From Massilia sp. METH4 (GTDB lineage Bacteria > Pseudomonadota > Gammaproteobacteria > Burkholderiales > Burkholderiaceae_D), in contig NZ_CP146614.1 of NCBI RefSeq assembly GCF_037094685.1, positions 3,906,001 through 3,970,000 of the forward strand: a DNA stretch of 64,000 nt. The letters are read 5' to 3'. Position 1 is the stretch's first letter. Every line of letters starts with the position of its first letter. The notes under the pieces were generated by a model. That model ran no database searches. It was not told where the DNA came from and worked only from the letters and a program-made list of their open reading frames with translations. This document shows, one piece after another, positions 52,073-60,495 of this stretch. A program made the position numbers and the translations under genes.

Positions 52073-52761
52073 GCGCCGCCCGCCGCCTGCACCTCGCACA
52101 CATAGCCCATGCCGCGCCGCGTGTGGATCAGCTTTTGCGGGAACGGGTCGTCGATCTTGCGGCGCAGCCGGCGCACGGCCGCGTCGATCACATTGGTGTC
52201 GCTGTCGAAGTTCATGTCCCATACCTGGGAGGCGATGAGGGCGCGCGACAGCACCTGGCCCTGGCGGCGCGCGAGCAGGTGGAGCAGGGCGAATTCCTGC
52301 GCCGTCAGCACGATGGCGGTGCCGGCGCGGCGCACGCGGCGCCGGATCACGTCGATTTCCAGGTCGCCGATGTGTATCAATTCTTCCTCGCGCACGGGGC
52401 CGCGCCGCAGCAGCGTGCGGATGCGCGCCACCAGTTCCACGAAGGCGAACGGCTTGACCAGGTAATCGTCGGCCCCCAGTTCCAGGCCGCGCACGCGGTC
52501 GTGCACCTCGTCGCGCGCCGTCAGGAACAGCACGGGAATCTGCTCGGTCGCCGGGCTGGCGCGCAGCGCTTCGAGCACCTGCCAGCCATCCATGCCGGGC
52601 AACATCACGTCGAGCACCACCAGTTCCACGCCGCCTTCGCGCGCGATGGCCAGGCCGTCGCGCCCGTTGCGCGCCAGCTGCACGCCAAAGCCGGATTCAG
52701 CCAGCCCGCGTTGCAGGTAGTCGCCGGTCTTCGGCTCGTCTTCGATCACCAGGATGGTCAT
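52069..52761 (-). CDS. OmpR-family response regulator (CusR/CopR/HprR-like)
   Basis: A 230-residue regulator. The receiver has [18 protein letters not shown], phospho-acceptor in [13 protein letters not shown] (about residue 51), T in FLTARD and K in DYLVKPFAF. The winged-helix domain ends [18 protein letters not shown]. The [10 protein letters not shown] start and SNVIDxxVRRLR end are shared with the CusR/CopR/HprR (copper or oxidative stress) group. ATG 52761 gives the canonical MTILVIEDE. HprR-type systems elsewhere neighbour a hydroxyisourate hydrolase (hiuH) gene, exactly as here at 53416, which favours a copper/peroxide-responsive role. Confidence 0.92.
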   Translation of the reverse strand: MTILVIEDEPKTGDYLQRGLAESGFGVQLARNGRDGLAIAREGGVELVVLDVMLPGMDGWQVLEALRASPATEQIPVLFLTARDEVHDRVRGLELGADDYLVKPFAFVELVARIRTLLRRGPVREEELIHIGDLEIDVIRRRVRRAGTAIVLTAQEFALLHLLARRQGQVLSRALIASQVWDMNFDSDTNVIDAAVRRLRRKIDDPFPQKLIHTRRGMGYVCEVQAAGGA

Positions 52762-52893
52762 GGCACGCGGTCCAAAAACAACCATTGTATGCCCGCGCTG
52801 GCCAGCCTTGCATGACGAAATTGTCATCTGGCGGTCAGGTAGCGGCGGGGGATGGCCCGCCAGAATGGCTGCTTCGCATCACAGGAGAAACCC

Positions 52894-53388
52894 ATGTTGA
52901 AACCGACCGTCCTGCTGCTAGCGGCGCTGGCAGCGCTCCCGGCCGGGGCCCAGGTGCGCCCCCAGCCGGATCTCGTGCTGGAGACGGCCAATGGCCTTGC
53001 CGGCGCCGCCATCGATGCCTGCCGCCGCCAGGGCCGGGCCATCGTCGTCTCCGTGCTCGATCGCGGCGGCAACCTGCTCGCGCTGCAGCGCGCCGAGACG
53101 GTGGGGCCGCACAACACCGAGGCGAGCCGCCGGAAGGCGTACACGGCGCTGTCGACCCGCACCGCCACGCTGGACCTGGCCCGCCAGGCTGCCGCCAATG
53201 CCGATGCCCGCAACCTCGCCACGCTGCCCGAACTGCTGCTGCTCGGCGGTGGAGTGCCCGTCTTCGCGGCCGGCCAGGTGGTCGGCGCCATCGGCGTCGC
53301 CGGCGGCGGCGGCGCGGTCAATGACCATGGCTGCGCGCTCGCCGCCATCCGCGCCGTCCCGGGGCTCGACCAGAGCGCGGCCCCCTGA
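52894..53388 (+). CDS. HbpS/GlcG-like periplasmic protein
   Basis: A 164-residue protein with a signal peptide (LKPTVLLLAALAALPAGAQ, cleavage near 20) and a GlcG/HbpS domain: AIVVSVLDRGGNLLALQRAE, SRRKAYTALS, GGGVPVFAAGQVVGAIGVAG. HbpS of Streptomyces binds haem and iron at the cell surface in redox sensing; many proteobacterial homologues are unassigned. ATG 52894 follows AGGAG. It is divergent from the response regulator across 132 bases and 27 bases before the hydroxyisourate hydrolase gene, so it probably starts that operon. Confidence 0.88.
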   Translation: MLKPTVLLLAALAALPAGAQVRPQPDLVLETANGLAGAAIDACRRQGRAIVVSVLDRGGNLLALQRAETVGPHNTEASRRKAYTALSTRTATLDLARQAAANADARNLATLPELLLLGGGVPVFAAGQVVGAIGVAGGGGAVNDHGCALAAIRAVPGLDQSAAP

Positions 53389-53415
53389 ACCTTCCCACTA
53401 TCAAAGGAGAACACC

Positions 53416-53826
53416 ATGCAAGCCATCCGCCGTCTTTCCCTCGCCCTTGCCCTCGCCGTGGCCACCGCCGCGGCCGCGGCAGCCCCCAACCCGATCAGCG
53501 TCCACGTCCTCGACTTGCAGAGTGGCCAGCCCACCGCCGGCATTCAGGTCAAGCTTGAACAGCGCGCCGGGGAAGGGTGGCGCAAAGTGGCCGCCGGCGT
53601 CACCAATGCCCAGGGCCGCATCGCCGCGCTGTACCCGGAAGGCCAGCCGATGGCGGCCGGCGACTACCGTATCGTGTTCGAGACGGGTGAGCATTACGCG
53701 CGGCAGAAGCAGGACACGTTCTTTCCCCGCATCCCCGTCGAGTTCCGCGTGAACGCGCCGGCCCAGCATTATCATATTCCGCTGCTGCTCAGCCCTTTCG
53801 GCTATTCGACCTACCGCGGCAACTGA
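53416..53826 (+). CDS. hiuH: Periplasmic 5-hydroxyisourate hydrolase (transthyretin-like)
   Basis: A 136-residue protein with a signal peptide (RLSLALALAVATAAAAA) and a transthyretin-like domain starting ISVHVLDLQSGQPTAGIQV. Active-site residues are seen: the first His in SVHVLD, Arg in GDYRIVF and His in AQHYHIPLLLSPF. The family ends in the tetrapeptide YRGS; here the end is YRGN, so the last residue, which lies near the active site, is altered. The family hydrolyses 5-hydroxyisourate in urate breakdown; periplasmic forms occur next to HprR/CusR-like systems. AAAGGAG precedes the start. Confidence 0.9.
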   Translation: MQAIRRLSLALALAVATAAAAAAPNPISVHVLDLQSGQPTAGIQVKLEQRAGEGWRKVAAGVTNAQGRIAALYPEGQPMAAGDYRIVFETGEHYARQKQDTFFPRIPVEFRVNAPAQHYHIPLLLSPFGYSTYRGN

Positions 53827-53914
53827 AGACGAGACCGGGGCGCGCGGACGTGCGCCGCGGCTTCGCCGGCCCGTCCTATACTCCCAGTCCTCATGGACAA
53901 TAGCGGAGCCGGAC

Positions 53915-54667
53915 ATGCTGAAATCGCCCTGGATGTTATGGACCGTGGTGCTCGGGGTCGCCCTGGGCGGTTTCTTCGACGGCATCCTGCTGCACCAGGT
54001 GCTGCAATGGCACCATTTCCTGAGCCTGGTCCCCGGCATGGACGACCTGCGCCTGCAGGTGATGTGGGATGGCTATTTCCACGTCGCCATGTACGCGGTG
54101 GCGGTGGCGGGCCTGTGGGGCCTGTGGCGGGCGCGCCGCCGCGGCATCGCCGCGCCGGGAGCCACGCCGCTGCTGGTGGCGATGCTGCTGGGCTTCGGCA
54201 TCTGGAACTGGATCGACGTGGGCCTGGCGCACTGGATATTGCGCATCCACCGCATCCGCGTGGACAGCCCCGATCCGCTGTTCTGGGACGTGCTGTGGCT
54301 CGTCGTGTTCGGGGTCTTGCCGCTGCTGCTCGCGGCCTGGCTGCGCAAGCGGCCTTCCGGTCCCGGCAACCCGACCGTGACCATCACCACGCTGGCCATC
54401 GCCGTCACGGTCTGCGGCGCCTGGGCATTGCGCGAGCCGCCCGGCCAGCAGTTCACGGCCGTCGTCTTCGCGCCGGGCACGACGCCGGCCCAGGTGTTCC
54501 ACGCGCTCGACGCCAGCGATGCGCGTCTCGTCTGGACGGACCGGCCAATGGGCGTCGTACTGGTATCGGTGCCGAAGGAAAAGCGCTGGAACTTCTACCG
54601 GCACGGTGCCATGCTCGTCAGCGGAACCGGCTTGCCGGCCGGGTGCATCGGCTGGAGCAAGCTCTGA
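53915..54667 (+). CDS. DUF2243 membrane protein with an extra C-terminal domain
   Basis: A 250-residue protein. The N-terminal 145 residues match DUF2243: GGFFDGILLHQVLQWHH, MWDGYFHVAMYAVAVAGLWG, WNWIDVGLAHWILRIHRIR, with four membrane helices and several conserved histidines that could bind a metal or haem. After a fifth helix (about 152-170) there is a soluble stretch of about 75 residues (FTAVVFAPGTTPAQVFHALD, LVWTDRPMGVVLVSV), unusual for the family, with a Gly-Cys near the end. ATG 53915 follows CGGAG. Function unknown; may relate to the preceding redox genes. Confidence 0.82.
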   Translation: MLKSPWMLWTVVLGVALGGFFDGILLHQVLQWHHFLSLVPGMDDLRLQVMWDGYFHVAMYAVAVAGLWGLWRARRRGIAAPGATPLLVAMLLGFGIWNWIDVGLAHWILRIHRIRVDSPDPLFWDVLWLVVFGVLPLLLAAWLRKRPSGPGNPTVTITTLAIAVTVCGAWALREPPGQQFTAVVFAPGTTPAQVFHALDASDARLVWTDRPMGVVLVSVPKEKRWNFYRHGAMLVSGTGLPAGCIGWSKL

Positions 54668-54677
54668 TCCGGCCCGG

Positions 54678-55835
54678 CTAGGCGCCCGGCGGCGCGTCGA
54701 CCGTGCGGGCGTCGTAAGGGCGGCAATCGAGGGGCGTATCGATCGTGAAGGTGGTGCCGCGGTGCGGATGGCTGTCCACTGCGATACTGCCGGCATGGCT
54801 TTCCGCCACGGCGCGCACATAGGGCAACCCGATGCCCCAGCCGTGCGCGCGGTCGTGCCTGGCCCGCGCCGAACGGCGGTACATCTGGAAGATCGATTCC
54901 TGCTCTTCCAGCGGAATGGGATTGCCCTCGTTGTGCACGGTCAGTTGCAAGCGGTCATGGAGCTGCGCTGCGCTGATGGTGACCGGTCCCCCCGCGCGGC
55001 CGTATTTCACGGCGTTGCTGACGAGGTTCTCGATGGCACGTCCCATGGCCGAGCGATCCCACCAGCCCCTGACCGGAGCCGGCGCGATGACGTCGATCGG
55101 CACGCCGCCGCAGGCGGTCACGTTGCCCTGGATCTCCCTGATCGCTTCCACGATGTCGAATTCGCCCAGCGTGAGCGCCATCCGTTCGCCGCTGTGAAAG
55201 GCCATGGTGTCGAGCAGGTCGCGGATCATGCCATCCATGCGGTGCACGTTCTCCAGTGCCCTCGCGGCCAGCGTCTTCATGCGCACGGGATCGTCGAGAA
55301 CCCCGATCAGTTCCAGCGCCGAGGCGATGGTGGACAGCGGCCCGCGCAGGTCGTGCGTGAGCGCCGCCGCGAAGCGCTCGCGCAGCGCCGTGTGCACCAT
55401 CACGAAGCCAGACACCGCTTCCTGGATGCCGTTGTCGATCGAGGTCTCGAGCGTCAGCAGCTCGTCGCGCGAAAGCTGCACGCCTTCGCGGTGCAGCACG
55501 TCGTAGATGGCCCAGCGAAACAGCTGGTATTCGCGGATCAATGACTCGTGGTCGTAGGCCGTGATGCGCGCGCGCTCGCCGCCGTGCTCGATCGCCACCG
55601 TGGTACCGTCGCGCCCATCCGCGCGCGGGTAATCCGCGCTGAGCGCCTGGGCAATATTGTCGTAGAACGCCGGCAAGGTATCGATCAGGATCGGGTGCGA
55701 CAGCTCCTTGGCCCGGTCCAGCGAGGCGCGCACGCGCGCCTCCCATTCGGCCAGCACGGCTTCGCGCAGCGCGAGCATGCGGCGGGAAGTGGGCGAGAGC
55801 CCGGCGGTATCAGGTTGTTGATCGGTTCCTATCAT
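54678..55835 (-). CDS. RsbRD-like sensor histidine kinase
   Basis: A 385-residue soluble kinase. The N-terminal 150 residues match the RsbRD N-terminal domain (WEARVRASLDRAKELSHPIL, LIREYQLFRWAIYDVL). The H-box is AALTHDLRGPLSTIASALEL and the ATPase domain has NLVSNAVKYGRAGG, a VHNEGNPIP N/G1 region and GWGIGLPYVRAVAESH. No receiver is attached or adjacent, so its partner is elsewhere. ATG 55835 gives MIGTDQQPD; an upstream frame extension is not convincing. It converges with the DUF2243 gene, 10 bases apart. Confidence 0.88.
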   Translation of the reverse strand: MIGTDQQPDTAGLSPTSRRMLALREAVLAEWEARVRASLDRAKELSHPILIDTLPAFYDNIAQALSADYPRADGRDGTTVAIEHGGERARITAYDHESLIREYQLFRWAIYDVLHREGVQLSRDELLTLETSIDNGIQEAVSGFVMVHTALRERFAAALTHDLRGPLSTIASALELIGVLDDPVRMKTLAARALENVHRMDGMIRDLLDTMAFHSGERMALTLGEFDIVEAIREIQGNVTACGGVPIDVIAPAPVRGWWDRSAMGRAIENLVSNAVKYGRAGGPVTISAAQLHDRLQLTVHNEGNPIPLEEQESIFQMYRRSARARHDRAHGWGIGLPYVRAVAESHAGSIAVDSHPHRGTTFTIDTPLDCRPYDARTVDAPPGA

Positions 55836-56049
55836 GGCGCCTCCCGGCCGTATTCTGCCGATTTTCAGCAGCGAGTATCGCACCGAATGGAAAAACGCCG
55901 CGCCCGGACCGCTGAGCAGTGCGGCAGGCGGGGCCGGCGACTGGAGTGATTGTCACCGGAATGGGAATAACCGGTACCGGAAATGGCCGTTTATCCCGGC
56001 CGCTCCCAGCCGTACCATGCCTTCATCGACAACCCACCAGGAGCACATC

Positions 56050-57018
56050 ATGATCCATCAAGTCATCGCCCGCGAAACCGGCAACCCTTCAGTGATGCAT
56101 TACGAAACCGCCGCCGACATCGGCCACCCCGGTCCCGGCCAGGTCCGCCTGCGCCACGAGGCCATCGGCGTCAACTTCGTCGACACGCTGTTCCGCTCCG
56201 GCGTCTACAAGGTGCCGCTGCCGCTGGCCATGGGAGTCGAAGGCGCCGGTGTCGTGATCCAGGTGGGCGAGGGCGTCGCCAACGTGCAGCCGGGCGACCG
56301 GGTCGCCTATTTCTTCGCGTTCGGCGCCTATGCGACGGAACGGCTGATCGACGCGCAACTGCTGGTGCGCCTGCCGAACGAGGTGGCCGCCGACACGGCG
56401 GCGGCCACGTTCACCAAGGGCTTGACGGCGTGGATGATGCTGTTCGGCGCCCATCGACTGCAAGCCGGCGAAACGGTGCTGGTGCACGGCGCGGCCGGCG
56501 GTGTCGGCTCGATGGTGGCGCGTTGGGCAAAGGCCCTGGGCGCTACCGTGATCGCCACGGCGGGTTCGAACGCCAAGGCGGCCATCGTGCGGGCCCACGG
56601 CGTCGACCACGTGCTGCTGTCGCATGATCCGGAGCTGGCGGCGAAGGTGCGCGCACTGACCGGCGGCCGGGGCGCCGACGTCGTCTACGAACTGGTAGGC
56701 AAGGACACCTTCGCGCAATCAGTCGCGGCGCTGCGCGAGGGCGGCCACCTCGTCCACGTGGGCAATGCGTCGGGCAGCCCGGCCGTCGACAAGGCCGCGC
56801 TGGCCGCGCGCGGCATCCGCTACCTCCAGCCCAGCACGGGGCAATACGTGGGCGAGCGCGCCAGCCTGGAACGGGCGAGCGCCACGCTGTTCGCCGCCAT
56901 GCGCGACGGCGTGTTCGGCGACGTCGAGCCGGCGCGCTATCCGTTGGCCGACGCGGTGCGGGCCCACGAGGACATCGCCGCGCGCCGCCTCGCCGGCCCT
57001 GCGATCCTGCTGCCGTAA
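56050..57018 (+). CDS. qor: Zinc-independent quinone oxidoreductase
   Basis: A 322-residue MDR-superfamily reductase. NFVDTLFRSGVYKVPLPLAM is the quinone-reductase signature, and VLVHGAAGGVGSMVARWAKA is the NADPH-binding AAGGVG loop; zinc ligands of alcohol dehydrogenases are absent. It reduces quinones with NADPH, one electron at a time in characterised members. ATG 56050 gives the standard MIHQ start with AGGAGCA upstream. The MBL-fold gene converges 7 bases downstream. Confidence 0.91.
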   Translation: MIHQVIARETGNPSVMHYETAADIGHPGPGQVRLRHEAIGVNFVDTLFRSGVYKVPLPLAMGVEGAGVVIQVGEGVANVQPGDRVAYFFAFGAYATERLIDAQLLVRLPNEVAADTAAATFTKGLTAWMMLFGAHRLQAGETVLVHGAAGGVGSMVARWAKALGATVIATAGSNAKAAIVRAHGVDHVLLSHDPELAAKVRALTGGRGADVVYELVGKDTFAQSVAALREGGHLVHVGNASGSPAVDKAALAARGIRYLQPSTGQYVGERASLERASATLFAAMRDGVFGDVEPARYPLADAVRAHEDIAARRLAGPAILLP

Positions 57019-57025
57019 CTGGAGG

Positions 57026-58015
57026 TCAGCGGGCCTGCAGCGCGGTGTACGGCACCGGCAGCCAGTCGTATGCGGTAGCAGTGGCGCGCACGTAGCCGAT
57101 GCCAGGGAAAGGCGTGTGCGCGGGCGCCACGAGGTAGCCGCGCCGCGCCGCGTCCGCGAAGATTGCCTTGCGCTGGCGCGCGGCCGCCGGCGAATCCACG
57201 TCGTAGCGGATGGTGATGTCCGGCGCGGCGAACTGTACATCCTTGGCGTGCAGCAGGTCGCCCCAGAAGTGCAGTTCCCTGGCGCCGCTTTTCAGCACAT
57301 ACACGGTATGGCCGGGCGTGTGGCCCACGGCCGGTTGCGTGAACAGGCCCGGCAGCAATTCCTGCGCGCCGTCGAACGTCTTCACTTTCCCCGCGGCCCG
57401 GTAAGGGCCGAACTGTTCCGCCGCCTGGTCGAAGCCCGCCCGCTGGTTCTCGGCGGCGCGCGGCTTGTTGGCGGGATCGAACCAGAACTCGGCATCGTGC
57501 CGGTTCACATACACCGTGGCGTTCGGGAACAGCGCACGGCCGTCGGCGGTAAGCCCGCCCGAATGGTCGCCGTGCACGTGCGTGATCAGCACCGCGTCCA
57601 CCTGCTCCGGCGCATAACCGGCCGCGCGAATGCTTTCCTGCAGGCGCCCACCGGCACCGGGCCCGAACAGCTTGCCGGCACCCGTGTCCACCAGCACCAG
57701 GTGCGTGCCCGTGTTGACGAGGTAGGCGTTGATCGACGTCTCCACCTGCGGCGCCAGGTGGCTGCGCGCCAGCAGCTTGTCCAGTTGCGCCGGCGTGGTA
57801 TTGGTCAGCAGCTGGTCGAGCGGGATCGTCACCGTGCCATCGGAGATGGCCGTCACCTCGGCGCTGCCCACCATCATGCGGTAGTAGCCCGGCGCCTGCG
57901 TCAGCACCATCGGCGCGGCGGCCTGGGCCGCGGGCAGCCCGATCGCCCCCGCCAGGGCGACACCGGCCAACAGGGCCATCATCGGTTTCCCGGTCTTCAG
58001 CGTGATCTTTCTCAT
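57026..58015 (-). CDS. Exported MBL-fold metallo-hydrolase
   Basis: A 329-residue protein with a signal peptide (MMALLAGVALAGAIGLPAAQAAA). The metallo-beta-lactamase signature is complete: THVHGDHSGGL, a following His in VGHTPGHTVYV, an Asp in FWGDLLH and the last His in VAPAHTPFPGIGYV. The N-terminal NAYLVNTGTHLVLVDTGAG is usual in lactonase/AHL-like and related periplasmic hydrolases. ATG 58015 follows GGAG by 6 bases. It is divergent from the LysR gene at 58104, which probably regulates it. Confidence 0.9.
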   Translation of the reverse strand: MRKITLKTGKPMMALLAGVALAGAIGLPAAQAAAPMVLTQAPGYYRMMVGSAEVTAISDGTVTIPLDQLLTNTTPAQLDKLLARSHLAPQVETSINAYLVNTGTHLVLVDTGAGKLFGPGAGGRLQESIRAAGYAPEQVDAVLITHVHGDHSGGLTADGRALFPNATVYVNRHDAEFWFDPANKPRAAENQRAGFDQAAEQFGPYRAAGKVKTFDGAQELLPGLFTQPAVGHTPGHTVYVLKSGARELHFWGDLLHAKDVQFAAPDITIRYDVDSPAAARQRKAIFADAARRGYLVAPAHTPFPGIGYVRATATAYDWLPVPYTALQAR

Positions 58016-58081
58016 CGTGTTCTCCATCATCGGTGGTGCGCGGCTGCGCAACGCTGAAGCAATGATGTAATCTCTCCAGGT

Positions 58082-58105
58082 ATCAATCAAATCGATTATC
58101 TTGAT
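58082..58105. promoter_or_regulatory. Symmetric site in the MBL/LysR intergenic region
   Basis: ATCAA (58082-58086) and TTGAT (58101-58105) flank a central palindrome ATCGAT (58091-58096) with equal 4-base spacers, a 24-base dyad. It overlaps the start codon of the LysR gene. Its size and place fit a LysR-type dimer site for autoregulation and divergent control. Confidence 0.55.
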
Positions 58106-59021
58106 GGTCAATATCAATGAACGCAATTTTCGTGGCGTCGACCTGAACTTGCTCGTCACGTTCCTCGTGCTGGTGCGCGAGCGCAGCGTGTCCGGCGCGG
58201 CGCGCAAGCTGTTCATCGGCCAGCCGGCCGCCAGCAGCGCGCTGGCCCGGCTGCGCGAACTGTTCGGCGACGAGTTGCTGGTGCGCGGCCCCAACGGCAT
58301 GGAACCGACGGCGCGCGCGCTGGCGCTCGAGGCGGCGCTGGGCCCTGCGCTGGGCCAGGTGCAGGCGGCGCTGTTCGAACCCGCTGCCTTCGCGCCCGCC
58401 TCGGCGGCGCACACGTTCACGCTCGGCATGCCGGACTGGGTGGAGCTGTGGCTGATGCCGCGGCTGTTCGAGCGCGTGCGCGTGGCGGCGCCCGGCGTGC
58501 GCATCGCGGCGAAGGTGTGCGATCCGTACACCGCCACGGCAATGCTGGAGGCGGGCGAGATCGATATGGGCATCGGCGCTTTCCGCGAGGGGCCACGCTG
58601 GCAGCGGCAGACGCCGCTGCGCACCCTGGGCTTTTGCTGCCTGTTCAATCCCGCGCTGGTGAAGACGCGCCGGCGCGGCAGGCTGTCGCTGGCGGAGTAC
58701 ACGGCCCATCCGCACGTGCTGGTCAGCTATCGGGCTGCGTTCGAAAGCGCGGCGGACGAGCAGCTGGCCGCGCAGGGCCTGCGGCGCGATGTGCGCTACG
58801 TGACGCCGCGTTTCGCGCTGGTACCGGAACTGCTCCGCCACAGCCCGGCTATCGGCACGGCGCCGGAAGTGCTGGCGCCGCTGTGGCCCGACCTGGTCTC
58901 CTGCGCCGTGCCGGTCGACCTGGCGCCGTTCGACGTCAGCGCGATCCGGCATGCGCGGCGCGAGCGCGATCCGGCGCTGGAGTGGCTGCTGGGCGTGGTC
59001 ATCGAGGTGGTGCGGGAATAG
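58104..59021 (+). CDS. LysR-type transcriptional regulator
   Basis: A 305-residue regulator of the NodD/PcpR-like branch. The helix-turn-helix is at about residues 12-66 (LLVTFLVLVRERSVSGAARK, GQPAASSALARLRELFGDEL, LLVRGPNGMEPT), followed by a periplasmic-binding-like effector domain. ATG 58104 is preferred over a TTG at 58101. It is divergent from the MBL-fold hydrolase gene with a 24-base dyad between, which makes that hydrolase its likely target. The effector is unknown. Confidence 0.9.
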   Translation: MVNINERNFRGVDLNLLVTFLVLVRERSVSGAARKLFIGQPAASSALARLRELFGDELLVRGPNGMEPTARALALEAALGPALGQVQAALFEPAAFAPASAAHTFTLGMPDWVELWLMPRLFERVRVAAPGVRIAAKVCDPYTATAMLEAGEIDMGIGAFREGPRWQRQTPLRTLGFCCLFNPALVKTRRRGRLSLAEYTAHPHVLVSYRAAFESAADEQLAAQGLRRDVRYVTPRFALVPELLRHSPAIGTAPEVLAPLWPDLVSCAVPVDLAPFDVSAIRHARRERDPALEWLLGVVIEVVRE

Positions 59022-59034
59022 GGCACCGTTAACG

Positions 59035-59067
59035 CAAAAAAACCCCGCGCGGCGGAACCGCGCGGGG
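59035..59067 (-). terminator. Terminator between LysR and DoxX genes
   Basis: CCCCGCGCGG (59043-59052) and CCGCGCGGGG (59058-59067) form a 10-base-pair stem with a CGGAA loop. On the minus strand it is followed by a run of about seven T residues, so it ends the doxX transcript. On the plus strand the run precedes the stem, so it would stop LysR transcripts less well. Confidence 0.85.
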
Positions 59068-59087
59068 TGTTGCCGAAGCAGCCGGCA

Positions 59088-59507
59088 TCAGGCGAACTGG
59101 CGGGCCGCCGGGCGTGCCAGGCGCTGGTCCACGCTATAGGCGCCGGCGCCGAACGCCACCACCTGCAGCAGGCCGCCGGCCATCGCGAAGTTCTTCAGCA
59201 GGTGGATCAGCTGGTTCTGGTCGCCGATCGCGCCGTGGAAGGCCAGGCCCGTGACGATCGAGAACGCGGCCAGTGCGGCGGCCACGACGCGGGCCTTGAC
59301 CCCAAGGGCAAGCAGCAGGCCGCCGCCCAGTTCGACGGCAATGGCGATCACCAGGCCAAGCGTGGCGAACGGCAGGCCCACCGACTGGATGTAGCCGATT
59401 GTCGCCTCCGGTGCGGCGATCTTGCCGATCGCGCTGAAGATGAAGATGGTGGCCAGCAGCACGCGGCCGAGGGCGGGAACGAAGGAGTTGGCGTTGAAGT
59501 TGTTCAT
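59088..59507 (-). CDS. DoxX-family membrane protein
   Basis: A 139-residue protein with four membrane helices. LGRVLLATIFIFSAIGKI and the helix GLVIAIAVELGGGLLLALGV are the DoxX family marks, and HLLKNFAMAGGLLQVVAFGAGAYS closes the domain. Such proteins take part in redox or thiol homeostasis in some species. ATG 59507 follows AAAGGAACCATC, nearly the same leader as the pirin gene at 62988. It is divergent from an SDR gene, and the shared 35-base motif lies between. Confidence 0.9.
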   Translation of the reverse strand: MNNFNANSFVPALGRVLLATIFIFSAIGKIAAPEATIGYIQSVGLPFATLGLVIAIAVELGGGLLLALGVKARVVAAALAAFSIVTGLAFHGAIGDQNQLIHLLKNFAMAGGLLQVVAFGAGAYSVDQRLARPAARQFA

Positions 59508-59592
59508 GATGGTTCCTTTCAATGGTGGTTGGGTTTCTGCATCCATGCTGTTGTCTGCAGCGTTGAAGTCATCTTAGGCTTCCGCGATCCAT

Positions 59593-59627
59593 CTGGGTAG
59601 CCTATATAAATCGATGAGATCGATCCA
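59593..59627. promoter_or_regulatory. 35-bp conserved motif, copy 1 (doxX/SDR intergenic region)
   Basis: Matches 63041-63075 at 28 of 35 positions without gaps. Shared blocks are CTG, TAGCC, ATATAA, TCGAT, GATC and ATCCA. It contains an ATCGAT dyad (TCGAT, three bases, ATCGA). It lies between divergent doxX (start 59507) and SDR (start 59747) genes and is a candidate site for the LysR-type regulator encoded at 63088. Confidence 0.7.
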
Positions 59628-59746
59628 GTAAATGGATAGGTTGGGAAGGTTCGGATAATCTGGCAATCGACGCGGAATGCTGGACATTTCCATGCCGGGG
59701 CGGCGCTCGCATACTGCCTCCATCGCAACCCACAATGGAGACCACC

Positions 59747-60484
59747 ATGAACGCAGCAGCACAGAAAGTCGTCCTGATCACCGGCGCCAGCAGCGGCATC
59801 GGCGAGGCCACCGCCAGCTACCTGGGCGCCCGCGGCATGCATGTCGTGCTCGGCGCGCGCCGCACCGACCGGCTCGAGGAACTGGCCGCCCGCATCGTCG
59901 CCGAAGGCGGCTCGGCGTCCGTGTGCAAGCTCGACGTGACGAGCCTGGAAAGCATGCAGAACTTCGTGGACTTCGCGCTGGACAAACATGGCCGCGTGGA
60001 CGTCATCATCAATAACGCGGGCGTGATGCCGCTGTCGAAACTGGAGGCCCTGAAGGTCGACGAGTGGAACCGCATGATCGACGTGAACGTGCGCGGCGTA
60101 CTGCATGGCATCGCCGCCACGCTGCCCGTCATGCAGCGGCAGAAGAGCGGCCAGATCATCAACCTGGCCTCGATCGGCGCCTACACCGTGAGCCCGACGG
60201 CGGCCGTGTACTGCGCCACCAAGTTCGCCGTGGCGGCGATTTCGGAAGGCTTGCGCCAGGAGGTGGGTGGCGACATCCGCGTCACCGTCGTCTCGCCGGG
60301 CGTGGTGGAATCGGAGCTGGCCGATTCGATTTCCGACCCGGGCGGCCGCGAGGAGATGAAGAGCTTCCGCGCGATCGCCATCAAACCCGAGGCGATCGCC
60401 CGCACGATCCACTTCGCCATCGAGCAGCCGGCCGACGTGGACGTGAGCGAGATCATCGTGCGGCCCACGGCCAGCCCGTACTGA
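59747..60484 (+). CDS. Short-chain dehydrogenase/reductase
   Basis: A 245-residue NAD(P)-dependent SDR of the classical type. The cofactor loop is TGASSGIGEA (about 12-21), NNAG is at about 88-91, the catalytic Ser is in NLASIGAY and the Tyr/Lys pair in YCATKFAV. The arginine-containing GARRTDR after strand 2 suggests NADP. ATG 59747 has GGAG 7 bases upstream; ATG 59735 would make that site part of the gene. The substrate is unknown. It is divergent from doxX and probably shares its regulation through the 35-base motif. Confidence 0.92.
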   Translation: MNAAAQKVVLITGASSGIGEATASYLGARGMHVVLGARRTDRLEELAARIVAEGGSASVCKLDVTSLESMQNFVDFALDKHGRVDVIINNAGVMPLSKLEALKVDEWNRMIDVNVRGVLHGIAATLPVMQRQKSGQIINLASIGAYTVSPTAAVYCATKFAVAAISEGLRQEVGGDIRVTVVSPGVVESELADSISDPGGREEMKSFRAIAIKPEAIARTIHFAIEQPADVDVSEIIVRPTASPY

Positions 60485-60495
60485 TACGGAATGGA

